DNA from: Phototrophicales bacterium
Lineage (GTDB): Bacteria; Chloroflexota; Anaerolineae; Aggregatilineales; Phototrophicaceae
Assembly (NCBI GenBank): GCA_002794515.1
Contig: PGTJ01000003.1
Span: 1-23,582, forward strand
Direction: 5' to 3'
Length of the DNA: 23,582 bases
The notes under the pieces were generated by a model. The model had not been told where the DNA came from. It was given only the letters and a program-made list of their open reading frames with translations, and searched no databases. Positions 8,095-15,307 of this stretch are shown here, one piece after another. Position 1 is the first letter of the stretch; every line of letters begins with the position of its first letter. A program made the position numbers and the translations under genes.

Positions 8095-10325
8095 CGTGTA
8101 AAAATCCCATTTTGAATGAGGATGAGATGTAAAAAGTTGAGCCGTTCATCGGCGGTCATTGGGCGCGGTCGCCCTTGCCCTTCGATTAGGATAGGATATA
8201 AATCTACAAACTGCAAGCGCCCTTCGTAGATGAATAATTGGTCGATGAAGGCACGCTTGCCTGCGAAAAATTCTTGATCAAAGAAAAAGTTGCCCAAACC
8301 ATAATGGATGAATGCCTCGCGGGTATTATCAATGGGGTAAAATTCCATCGATTGTGGAAAGTGGGCTTGTGAACCAATGACTACATCCGCACCCAGCGAT
8401 GCCAACAGGCGAAAATCGGTCTGATGTTGGGGGGTCGGCGAATATTGCTCAAATTCCCAATATTGCACCGATACAATCACCACATCAACCATTTGCGATA
8501 ATTCGGGTATGGCGGTGCGTAACCATGTCATATTGCAATCTGTCGCGCCTGGGCGTATTCCACCGGTGGCATTGGCATTTTCGTTCACCAACGCATAATA
8601 CGGACCGACCCAATTACACGCCAACATACCAATACGGTTGCCGTGATGTTCAAAAATATACGGCGTGCGTGCTTCTGCGAGGGTGCGCCCGCCACCAATC
8701 ACTTGCATATGATTTTCGGCATACCAGTCGAGTGTATTCAAATAGGCTTCGTAACCATAATCGTTGTTATGATTGCCCGTCAATTCGATGATGTCTGCCC
8801 CCAATAAGCGCAATACCTCAAAATGGTCGGGTTTGCTACAAAAACTGGTACGGCTCATGCCTGCACGCGGGCAATCTGTGACCATCGACACTTCGTTGCT
8901 GATATGCAGGTAATCGGCTTTTTCGGCATATGGCAAAATGGCAGATGTCGCCCATGCTGTGCCATTGACATCTAGGGCGATAGTCGTATCACGAGTCAGC
9001 GCCGTCACACCGGTCAACAAAACCCGCGTCAAGCGTGATGGATAAAAATTGGGGGTGGGCGCATCGGCAAAAGCAAATGGATAGGTATCTAATTGGTCAA
9101 GTGGATGAACTTCATCGACCATCAAGACACGATAGCGCGGGATGATTTGGTCAAATGGCAATAGGGTGAATAATCGCGTATCACGCCACAATGTGTTATA
9201 CAGCATATTGGCAGGGATAATCTGTGTCCCACTGGGCAATTCCACACCTAATGCGGTGAGTTGTCCCGCTACAACATCGCTTAATACCAACAAATTATCT
9301 TGTAACCCCGATTTTATCGTCATTAAACGGGCGCTTTCGATATTGCTCTGGGTGCTAGAGAACGCCACGACAGGCAAAAATAACACCAGTCCGTCATCAG
9401 GTGATGCTGAGGGTATCATCACTTCTGGTGGACGGGGGGTATTGGTGACGAATAATACGGGTTGTGCGGGCAATATCCCCAAATCGGATACAGGAGGTGT
9501 ATTGGCTGTTTGGTCGATTGTGATGCTATCAGCATAAAATTGAATGTATTCCGCCACATGTGCCGACCAATACGTGTTATTATGTTCACCGACAGGATGA
9601 ATGATATAAGTATATGATACACCCCGTTGCATGAGTCGTTCATTCATGATGTCTAAGCCTGGCGCGGCATAATCATTTGCCCCTCTATCTAACCATAGAC
9701 GCATCGTCTCGATATTAGGTGCAGATAAGGCTAAATCTAATGGATTAGCGTCTGGTGGGGCATGAAAGCGATCGAAAAAGGCACTATGCCCCCCTATCGC
9801 ATTGAATAAATCGGGACGGCGTAAGCCAATCTGATACGCCCAAAATCCACCTCTGGAAATGCCACCGATGGCGCGGGATTGTTTTTGGGCATCAATGCGA
9901 TAGGTGCTTTCGACCAATGGCATCAGTTGGTCTAAAAAGACCGCGCCCCACGAATCAATACCAAACCGATTTTCGTTGGCAATCCAATTGCCAAATGGCA
10001 ACACAACAATCATCGGCGGTAATTCACCGTTGCTAATCATGTGGTCTAAATATGATTGTAAACCCAATCGTAACCAATGATTATCATCTTCATTAGAGCC
10101 GTGCATCAGATAAATCACGGGATAAGTTTGCGTTGTTTGGTCATAACATGGTGGCAAATAAATGGTATATACCATGCGCGTCTGGATAATATCGGCATAA
10201 TAAACAGGACGTTCTATGCGTCCAGATGTTTCATTACAAAGGGGTTGTGTTTGCGATGATGTGGCAGAAATGCCAATAGCACCCAAAATCACTAAAAAAC
10301 CAATGATGATAATTCGCAAACTCAT
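8091..10325 (-). CDS. Exported fusion of an esterase (alpha/beta hydrolase) and a CapA-like metallophosphatase-fold domain
   Basis: A 744-residue protein with a signal peptide or N-terminal anchor (residues 5-20). Residues about 35-265 are a PF00756-type esterase: oxyanion region YLMHGSNEDDNHW, nucleophile elbow GISRGG (S157), acid probably D218 in GANDYA, and His H248 in GEHNNTYW. A Pro/Thr-rich linker (about 275-310) leads to a further segment and then a CapA/PGA_cap domain (about 435-710). That domain shows SNE (476-478), TGNHN (516-520), GSQAH (651-655) and YGLGNFFFD (675-683). The metal-binding GD that usually opens CapA domains is replaced by TGVTALTR (438-445), so one metal ligand is missing. 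CapA proteins are linked to poly-gamma-glutamate or surface-polymer work and esterases to acyl removal, so an envelope polymer is a likely target. It is the first gene of an ATGA-coupled trio. Confidence 0.88.
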   Translation of the reverse strand: MSLRIIIIGFLVILGAIGISATSSQTQPLCNETSGRIERPVYYADIIQTRMVYTIYLPPCYDQTTQTYPVIYLMHGSNEDDNHWLRLGLQSYLDHMISNGELPPMIVVLPFGNWIANENRFGIDSWGAVFLDQLMPLVESTYRIDAQKQSRAIGGISRGGFWAYQIGLRRPDLFNAIGGHSAFFDRFHAPPDANPLDLALSAPNIETMRLWLDRGANDYAAPGLDIMNERLMQRGVSYTYIIHPVGEHNNTYWSAHVAEYIQFYADSITIDQTANTPPVSDLGILPAQPVLFVTNTPRPPEVMIPSASPDDGLVLFLPVVAFSSTQSNIESARLMTIKSGLQDNLLVLSDVVAGQLTALGVELPSGTQIIPANMLYNTLWRDTRLFTLLPFDQIIPRYRVLMVDEVHPLDQLDTYPFAFADAPTPNFYPSRLTRVLLTGVTALTRDTTIALDVNGTAWATSAILPYAEKADYLHISNEVSMVTDCPRAGMSRTSFCSKPDHFEVLRLLGADIIELTGNHNNDYGYEAYLNTLDWYAENHMQVIGGGRTLAEARTPYIFEHHGNRIGMLACNWVGPYYALVNENANATGGIRPGATDCNMTWLRTAIPELSQMVDVVIVSVQYWEFEQYSPTPQHQTDFRLLASLGADVVIGSQAHFPQSMEFYPIDNTREAFIHYGLGNFFFDQEFFAGKRAFIDQLFIYEGRLQFVDLYPILIEGQGRPRPMTADERLNFLHLILIQNGIFTR

Positions 10326-10402
10326 TTTGCCTCACAACATCAAATTATCCATGCGACATCACATGAATGACCCCCATCAAATATGTCAAATAACCTGTCG
10401 TA

Positions 10403-11269
10403 CTATTCTGTGTCGGTATTATCGCCCGACTTTTCGTTCAAACGATAACCAATACCACGCACATTGACAATCAAATCAGCATCCGTACTGGCTTCTTTGA
10501 GCTTACGACGCAAATTGCTAACGTGCGGACGGATAACTTCGCGGGCTTCGGTCTCTTCGACAGCATAACCGCGCACCTCGCGCACCAATTCACTGCATGT
10601 GACCACTCGCCCACGATGTGCCGCCAAATAGAGGAGCAAATCGAACTCGGTGGGGGTAAGGTCTATGTCTTTTTCTCCAATAGAAATGAGGTAACGTTTA
10701 GGATATAATAACATCGGTCCCAGTTGCATTGTGGCGTTCAAATCGGCTTCGCTCAATGTCTCTGGTGATGGCTTTTCTTTTTCTTCATCGGCGGGTGGCA
10801 ATGTCACATCAGATACTGCCAGTTCATACACATCGCTCTTGATGGCATCTAATAAACTACGACGACGTTTGAGATGGCGCGCCCGCTCGACACCACGCGC
10901 CACACTTTGGCGAATATCCACACTCGAACTGGGCTTGATCAGGTAATCATGCGCCCCTAAGCGTAGTGCTTCAACAGCATTGCCGAGTGTCGCATATGCC
11001 GTCATGAGGATGACAATCACTTCTGGGGCTTGTTCACGGATACGACGCAATAATTCAATGCCGTCTATTCCGGGCATCCGAATATCGGTCAAGACAACAT
11101 CAAAGGCTTGGCGAGTAATCATATCGAGTGCTTCTTCGCCATTTGCCGCCTCGCTGACGATATACCCCACCTTCTGAAGCGTTTTGCTGACTGAATAGCG
11201 ATTAGCCCCTTCATCATCAACAACCAAAATGTAAGCCAATTCTTGTGTAACGTTGGTTGCGCTTGTCAT
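10403..11269 (-). CDS. Two-component response regulator, receiver plus OmpR/PhoB-type winged helix
   Basis: Numbered from the ATG at 11269, a 288-residue regulator. A GTG one codon earlier (11272) is equally possible. The receiver (about 12-125) has the acidic pair D18/D19, phospho-acceptor D62 in LTDIRMPG, switch Thr T90 and K112 in LIKP. Its LMTAYATLGNAVEALRLGAHDYLIKP stretch resembles NtrC-family receivers rather than typical OmpR ones. A linker of about 45 residues rich in charge and Pro precedes the DNA-binding domain (about 170-285), where DLTPTEFDLLLYLAAHRGRVV, the HVSNLRRKL recognition helix and VRGIGYRL are standard Trans_reg_C landmarks. No histidine kinase is in the window, so it is an orphan here. 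It has its own promoter just after tilS, and an AAAGGG ribosome site at 11279-11284. Targets are unknown; the esterase-CapA operon 77 bp downstream is one candidate. Confidence 0.92.
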   Translation of the reverse strand: MTSATNVTQELAYILVVDDEGANRYSVSKTLQKVGYIVSEAANGEEALDMITRQAFDVVLTDIRMPGIDGIELLRRIREQAPEVIVILMTAYATLGNAVEALRLGAHDYLIKPSSSVDIRQSVARGVERARHLKRRRSLLDAIKSDVYELAVSDVTLPPADEEKEKPSPETLSEADLNATMQLGPMLLYPKRYLISIGEKDIDLTPTEFDLLLYLAAHRGRVVTCSELVREVRGYAVEETEAREVIRPHVSNLRRKLKEASTDADLIVNVRGIGYRLNEKSGDNTDTE

Positions 11270-11314
11270 CACTCGCTACCCTTTAGTTCTTTATGCTTTA
11301 CCAATGATTTCTTA

Positions 11315-11343
11315 ATCATAGACGATAACAATTTATTTTTCAA
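11315..11343 (-). promoter_or_regulatory. Sigma70-type promoter of the response regulator gene
   Basis: On the minus strand, TTGAAA (11343-11338) and TATGAT (11320-11315) are separated by exactly 17 bp; each differs from the consensus at one position. The predicted transcript would begin roughly 35-40 bases before the start codon. The element lies wholly in the gap after the tilS stop, so the regulator can be expressed independently of tilS. Confidence 0.65.
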
Positions 11344-11359
11344 TAGGACTGGCGAAAAA

Positions 11360-12778
11360 TCAACCAGTTTTTTTAGATAATATACTAATGAAAATAGATT
11401 GTATATTCGGATATGTTGAATCACGAAACATATCCGAAAGATGAACCCCATCCCAAAAGATACAAGCAATCGTGTCATCAACCAATAAAAGTGGGATATG
11501 TGCGCGTAATGCTTGCGGAATTTTATGATTAATCATCCAATTCTTAATGGTCTGATGCTTGCCATTCATCCCCAATGGGGCAAATTTATCTTTGGGTTGG
11601 CGTGTGCGTAAAGTGATACTTGCACGATGTGGGATCATCAATGGGATAACCGTTGGCTCATCGGCATGACTACGAATAGATAATCGCCAATGACCAAAAT
11701 CGTATTGTTCATCAATTTGTATATTGATATCACTATCAGATGGCAACAGTGGAATGTGTGTAGGCAACGATGATGACAGAGTAACCTGTTCCAGCACCAG
11801 TTGGTCATACATCACGCGCAATTGCCACCCTTGCGGAAATTGTGCGATTGCCCCTTGTGCGCCCGTCATCCCAATGTGGATAGCATGAGTGATATGATCA
11901 TAGGTGATATTGGGAATATTTAACAAATGGGTGAATAAGTGCCGTTGATACGCCACATGCCACGTCCTGAATAGGGCGCGTGGAATATAAAACGTGCTAT
12001 TTTCTTGTTTGATATGAGGCAAAATGGTGTTTACAAATTGTTGATGAAGGGCATCTTGTGCATCGGCATGAATTTGTGCAAAGCGCCCCAATGCCGATGC
12101 GACTTGTGGATTTATCTTCGCTAGCAGGGGCATAATGTCGTGTCGAATGGCATTACGGGTGATGGTCATATCATCATTAGAGGGATCATGAACAGGGGTT
12201 AGCCCATTTTCGATGCAATACGCTTCAAGATGTTGGCGTGATGTGGTCAATAATGGGCGCACAAGCCGTAAATCTGGCGCATATGGACACGGCGAAATCC
12301 AACGCATCCCCAAAACATCCCCTGTACCACGCACCAATTGAAATAAAATCGTCTCTGCTTGATCATCTTGATGATGTGCCGTGACGATAGTCTTCGCGCC
12401 AATATCATGGGCAACTTGCGCCAAAAATTCATAACGGGTTTGGCGTGCCGCCTCTTCGAGGGTCAATTTTCGTGCAGATTGTACCGCCCAAACATCGCCT
12501 TGCCCAACTGTATAAGGTATATTAAACTGTTGAGCTATTTTGGCTACAAATTGCGTCTCGGCATGTGCTTCTGGGCGCAAGCCATGATTAAATGTGGCAA
12601 TATGAATTTCGAGTTGCAGTCTTTGGCGTAAATTCGTTAAGATATGTGCCAATGCTAACGAATCTGTGCCACCAGACACCCCAACGACCAATTTTTCGTG
12701 TGGGGAAAATAAGTGTTGGTGTCGTATAAGTGCTATGAGGTTTTGCTGTAGCAAATGTGTTATTTCTTTGATTGGCAT
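11360..12778 (-). CDS. tilS: tRNA(Ile)-lysidine synthase
   Basis: The enzyme converts cytidine-34 of the CAU-anticodon isoleucine tRNA to lysidine using ATP and lysine, so that AUA is read as isoleucine. It is essential in most bacteria. The PP-loop SGGTDS is at residues 35-40. The second conserved block TAHHQDDQAET binds nucleotide and tRNA. Long substrate-binding and C-terminal TilS domains follow, ending with RTRQPKDKFAPLGMNGKHQTIKNWM, which is characteristic of TilS_C. I start the gene at ATG 12778 (472 residues). A longer open frame would extend to 12913, but that extension lies across the divergent promoter region and into mreB, and the usual TilS N-terminus matches MPIKEITHLL. It is divergent from mreB with a gap of only 59 bp. 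Confidence 0.93.
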   Translation of the reverse strand: MPIKEITHLLQQNLIALIRHQHLFSPHEKLVVGVSGGTDSLALAHILTNLRQRLQLEIHIATFNHGLRPEAHAETQFVAKIAQQFNIPYTVGQGDVWAVQSARKLTLEEAARQTRYEFLAQVAHDIGAKTIVTAHHQDDQAETILFQLVRGTGDVLGMRWISPCPYAPDLRLVRPLLTTSRQHLEAYCIENGLTPVHDPSNDDMTITRNAIRHDIMPLLAKINPQVASALGRFAQIHADAQDALHQQFVNTILPHIKQENSTFYIPRALFRTWHVAYQRHLFTHLLNIPNITYDHITHAIHIGMTGAQGAIAQFPQGWQLRVMYDQLVLEQVTLSSSLPTHIPLLPSDSDINIQIDEQYDFGHWRLSIRSHADEPTVIPLMIPHRASITLRTRQPKDKFAPLGMNGKHQTIKNWMINHKIPQALRAHIPLLLVDDTIACIFWDGVHLSDMFRDSTYPNIQSIFISILSKKTG

Positions 12779-12783
12779 TGCTA

Positions 12784-12792
12784 TGTTATAAT
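12784..12792 (+). promoter_or_regulatory. Extended -10 promoter of the mreB operon
   Basis: The sequence TGTTATAAT (TG, one base, then a perfect TATAAT at 12787-12792) forms an extended -10 element. Only a poor -35 match is present 17 bp upstream (12764-12769), which extended -10 promoters tolerate. The transcript would start about 40 bases before the mreB GTG. The region also separates the divergent tilS gene. Confidence 0.5.
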
Positions 12793-12826
12793 CCTCAACT
12801 GACCTGCAAGGCGAATTCATGCCGTT

Positions 12827-12831
12827 AGGAG
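12827..12831 (+). promoter_or_regulatory. Ribosome binding site deciding the mreB GTG start
   Basis: AGGAG lies 6 bp before the GTG at 12838. Neither of the nearby GTG triplets at 12834 and 12836 is in the mreB frame, so this site fixes the start. Confidence 0.7.
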
Positions 12832-12837
12832 CAGTGT

Positions 12838-13899
12838 GTGTTAAGTCCATTCGATTATTTTTTTGGCTTATTCTCCCTAGACATAGGGATTGATTTGGGA
12901 ACAGCAAATACATTGGTGAGTGTGCGCGGAAAGGGCATTGTCATCAATGAACCATCATTTGTCGCCACAGAACGCAGGACGGGTATCCCACGAGAAGTCG
13001 GGGCGCGTGCAAAAGAGATGTGGAGCAAAAATCCCAAAGAAATCATCATTGTACGTCCTTTGCGCGATGGGGTCATCAGCGACCCCGATATCACCGCCGC
13101 CATGCTGACGCACCTAATTCGCAAGGCACATGAGCATACATGGGTGCCTGTCCCGCGTCCGCGTGTGGTGATTGGCATCCCCAGTGGCGTGACAGAAGTC
13201 GAAAAGCGTGCTGTGTTCGATGCCGCCTATAATGCAGGAGCGCGAGTGGTATATTTGGTCGAAGAACCTGTCGCTGCGGCGATTGGTGCGGGCTTGCCTG
13301 TCACCGAAACACGCGGGAGCATGATTATTGACATTGGCGGTGGCACAACCGAAATCGCCATTTTCTCGCTCGGTGGCATCGTCATCAGTCGTTCCATCCG
13401 TGTCGCAGGCGATGAGATGGATGAAGATATTGTACAACATATGCGAAAAAAGCATAACCTACTCATCGGCGAGCCAACTGCCGAGCGCGTCAAGATTGAA
13501 ATTGGTTCGGCATATCCCCTACCCCAAGAACGGACAACATGGGTCAGCGGGCGCAATTTGGTGACAGGCTTGCCCCATAAAGTCGAGGTCAGTTCGGTCG
13601 AAATCCGCGAAGCCATTAGTGGCTCAGTGAATATCATCATCGATACTGTCAAAGATGCACTAGATGACACCCCGCCAGAATTAGTCGCCGATTTAATTGA
13701 GAGTGGTATCTGTCTGGCAGGTGGTGGTAGCCAACTAAAAGGACTCGCCGCACGTTTATCTGACGAATTGAATATCCGCGTATGGGTTGCAGAAGATCCA
13801 ATGACAGCAGTTGCCAGAGGCGCAAGCCGTATCATGGAAGATTATAACAACCTCAGACGCTTATTGGTTGGTATTGAACGTGGTAGTACATGGCACTAA
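12838..13899 (+). CDS. mreB: Rod shape-determining protein MreB (bacterial actin)
   Basis: A 353-residue actin-fold ATPase of normal length. The phosphate 1 loop is DIGIDLGTANT (15-25), the phosphate 2 loop is IIDIGGGTTEIAIF (163-176), and the adenosine loop is AGGGSQLKGL (294-303). MreB forms short membrane-bound filaments that direct the elongation machinery around the cylinder of rod-shaped cells. The first residues (LSPFDYFFGLF) are hydrophobic and may help membrane binding, as in other MreBs; this is inference. It starts with GTG after a clear AGGAG site and an extended -10 promoter. It heads a same-strand series with mreC 21 bp downstream. Confidence 0.97.
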   Translation: MLSPFDYFFGLFSLDIGIDLGTANTLVSVRGKGIVINEPSFVATERRTGIPREVGARAKEMWSKNPKEIIIVRPLRDGVISDPDITAAMLTHLIRKAHEHTWVPVPRPRVVIGIPSGVTEVEKRAVFDAAYNAGARVVYLVEEPVAAAIGAGLPVTETRGSMIIDIGGGTTEIAIFSLGGIVISRSIRVAGDEMDEDIVQHMRKKHNLLIGEPTAERVKIEIGSAYPLPQERTTWVSGRNLVTGLPHKVEVSSVEIREAISGSVNIIIDTVKDALDDTPPELVADLIESGICLAGGGSQLKGLAARLSDELNIRVWVAEDPMTAVARGASRIMEDYNNLRRLLVGIERGSTWH

Positions 13900-13920
13900 A
13901 AATGATGTGCAGGTGACACT

Positions 13921-14775
13921 GTGAGACGTGGTTGGCGCGCAAATCGCGTATTTTTCTTTTTGGTGTGCATGTTCATCTGTGTGCTTCTGTTATTTGGGAG
14001 CATCACAGGTCGGCTCAATGGCATCGAAAACATCCTCGCCACACCTTTACAATTCATCAGCACATTTTTTAATCGGGCGGCACAAACCGCCAATGACTTT
14101 TTTAGCAATTTCAGTGATAACCAGTCGTTAAGAAGGCGCAATGCCGAACTCGAAGAGGCATTAGCCCGCTCGCAAGCGGAATTGGTCGAATTGCGCGAAA
14201 TTGCCAGTGATGCCGTGCGCTTAGCAGAATTGCTCGATTATGTTTCTACTGTACAAAACCAAGAAACACTCACCGCAGAGGTCATCGGTTACGATCAAAA
14301 CAACCTCATTCGCACCATTATCATCAATAAAGGCGCACGCGATGGTGTTGCCGTGGGGATGCCCGTTGTCACACGGCAGGGGCTGGTTGGGCGCATCATC
14401 GATGTAACAGCACTGGCTTCACGGGTATTGCTGATCACCGATCCCAGTAGCAATGTGAGCGCCCGCCTACAAATCTCTCGCGCACAGGGCATCGTGCAAG
14501 GACGACTTACAGGAAATTTACGAATGGGACTTATCCCATTAGAGGCAAAAGTTGAAGTGGGCGATGTGGTACTCACATCAGGCTTAGGCGGTAACTTTCC
14601 ACCTGATATTGTCATCGGACAAGTGACCAGTGTCCGCCAATTTGAATTTGAACTCAATCAAGAAGCAGAAGTACGGAGTTTGGTCAATTTCGATACCCTC
14701 GAATTTGTGCTGGTTATCACCAATTTTATACCGATCGATATTTCTGTTTTCGATCAAGAAAGTACAACCCCTTAA
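13921..14775 (+). CDS. mreC: Rod shape-determining protein MreC
   Basis: A 284-residue bitopic protein: a short basic cytoplasmic N-terminus, one membrane segment (about 9-28), a predicted coiled coil (about 66-106, with LRRRNAELEEALARSQAEL) and then the double beta-barrel MreC domain. Typical landmarks are INKGARDGVAVGMPVV, GLVGRI, RLQISRAQGIVQG and GDVVLTSGLGGNFPPDIVIGQV. MreC links MreB and MreD to PBP2 and is thought to activate the transpeptidase. The start is GTG with an AGGTG site 5 bp upstream. mreD follows after 6 bp. Confidence 0.95.
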   Translation: MRRGWRANRVFFFLVCMFICVLLLFGSITGRLNGIENILATPLQFISTFFNRAAQTANDFFSNFSDNQSLRRRNAELEEALARSQAELVELREIASDAVRLAELLDYVSTVQNQETLTAEVIGYDQNNLIRTIIINKGARDGVAVGMPVVTRQGLVGRIIDVTALASRVLLITDPSSNVSARLQISRAQGIVQGRLTGNLRMGLIPLEAKVEVGDVVLTSGLGGNFPPDIVIGQVTSVRQFEFELNQEAEVRSLVNFDTLEFVLVITNFIPIDISVFDQESTTP

Positions 14776-14781
14776 TTCATC

Positions 14782-15279
14782 ATGGGCAATTTTCTCAGCT
14801 TTCCGATTCTCATCATTGCGGCAATTTTACAAGCCACATTTATGCCACAAATTCGTTTATTGGGTGGTAATCCCGATCTGGTGTATCTGATAGTATTGGC
14901 TTGGTCAATCAATGCCAGCCTCGATAGCAGTGTGATATGGGCGTTTGTGGGGGGGATATCGCTCGATTTGATGTCTTATGCCCACTTGGGAACATCGACT
15001 ATTGGCTTGGTTATCACCGTATTTGTCATCAGTGGTATCGGTGGGCAAGTATATCGAATTGGGTTTGTCTTGCTCATTGGCTCGGTATTGATTGGAACAT
15101 TCTTCCAACAAATACTCATCATGATTCTGCTCACCATCACAGGGTATTCGGTGGATTGGGGGTTAAGTTTGGGCTATGTGGTCGCCCCTACCATCTTCTA
15201 TAATCTAGTGTTCATATTGCCCGTCTATTGGTTTATACGGCGGATTCAACGCCGTGTATTGCCCAGAACCGAGCAATAA
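14782..15279 (+). CDS. mreD: Rod shape-determining protein MreD
   Basis: A 165-residue polytopic protein with about five or six membrane helices and almost no soluble part, as usual for MreD. The family motif is recognisable in VGGISLDLMSYAHLG, where a conserved Asp sits after a Gly-Gly turn. It works with MreC in the elongation complex. No clear ribosome site precedes the ATG; it lies 6 bp after the mreC stop, so translation probably depends on coupling. The next gene, a PBP2, is 28 bp downstream. Confidence 0.9.
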   Translation: MGNFLSFPILIIAAILQATFMPQIRLLGGNPDLVYLIVLAWSINASLDSSVIWAFVGGISLDLMSYAHLGTSTIGLVITVFVISGIGGQVYRIGFVLLIGSVLIGTFFQQILIMILLTITGYSVDWGLSLGYVVAPTIFYNLVFILPVYWFIRRIQRRVLPRTEQ

Positions 15280-15307
15280 ATTGTCATATCAGTATTGAGG
15301 TGTCAGT

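Noticed and set aside
5777..10325. The possibility that the esterase-CapA/Asp-box/GH3 trio is a phage-defence or toxin system.
   Set aside because: All three products are exported or membrane enzymes with envelope-type folds, and no nuclease, sensor, immunity protein or mobile-element feature is nearby.
10326..10402. A perfect TTGACA on the minus strand upstream of the esterase-CapA gene.
   Set aside because: The hexamer 17 bp downstream is TCATGT, a poor -10, and the better GATAAT lies too far away, so I do not annotate a promoter, although one may exist under an activator.
11348..11374. Plus-strand hairpin ACTGG/CCAGT followed by seven T residues.
   Set aside because: Only a 5-bp stem with an 11-base loop, and no plus-strand gene reads into it; on the minus strand no T tract follows it, so it does not terminate tilS.
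11269..11481. A 70-codon minus-strand frame ending at the response regulator start.
   Set aside because: Its first 122 bases lie inside tilS in another frame, and the near-consensus promoter at 11315-11343 sits within it, so the regulator transcript would not include its start. It has no family match.
13227..13835. A 202-codon minus-strand frame opposite mreB.
   Set aside because: It is wholly antisense to a highly conserved mreB, has low-complexity Ser/Thr/Pro composition typical of a shadow frame, and no ribosome site.
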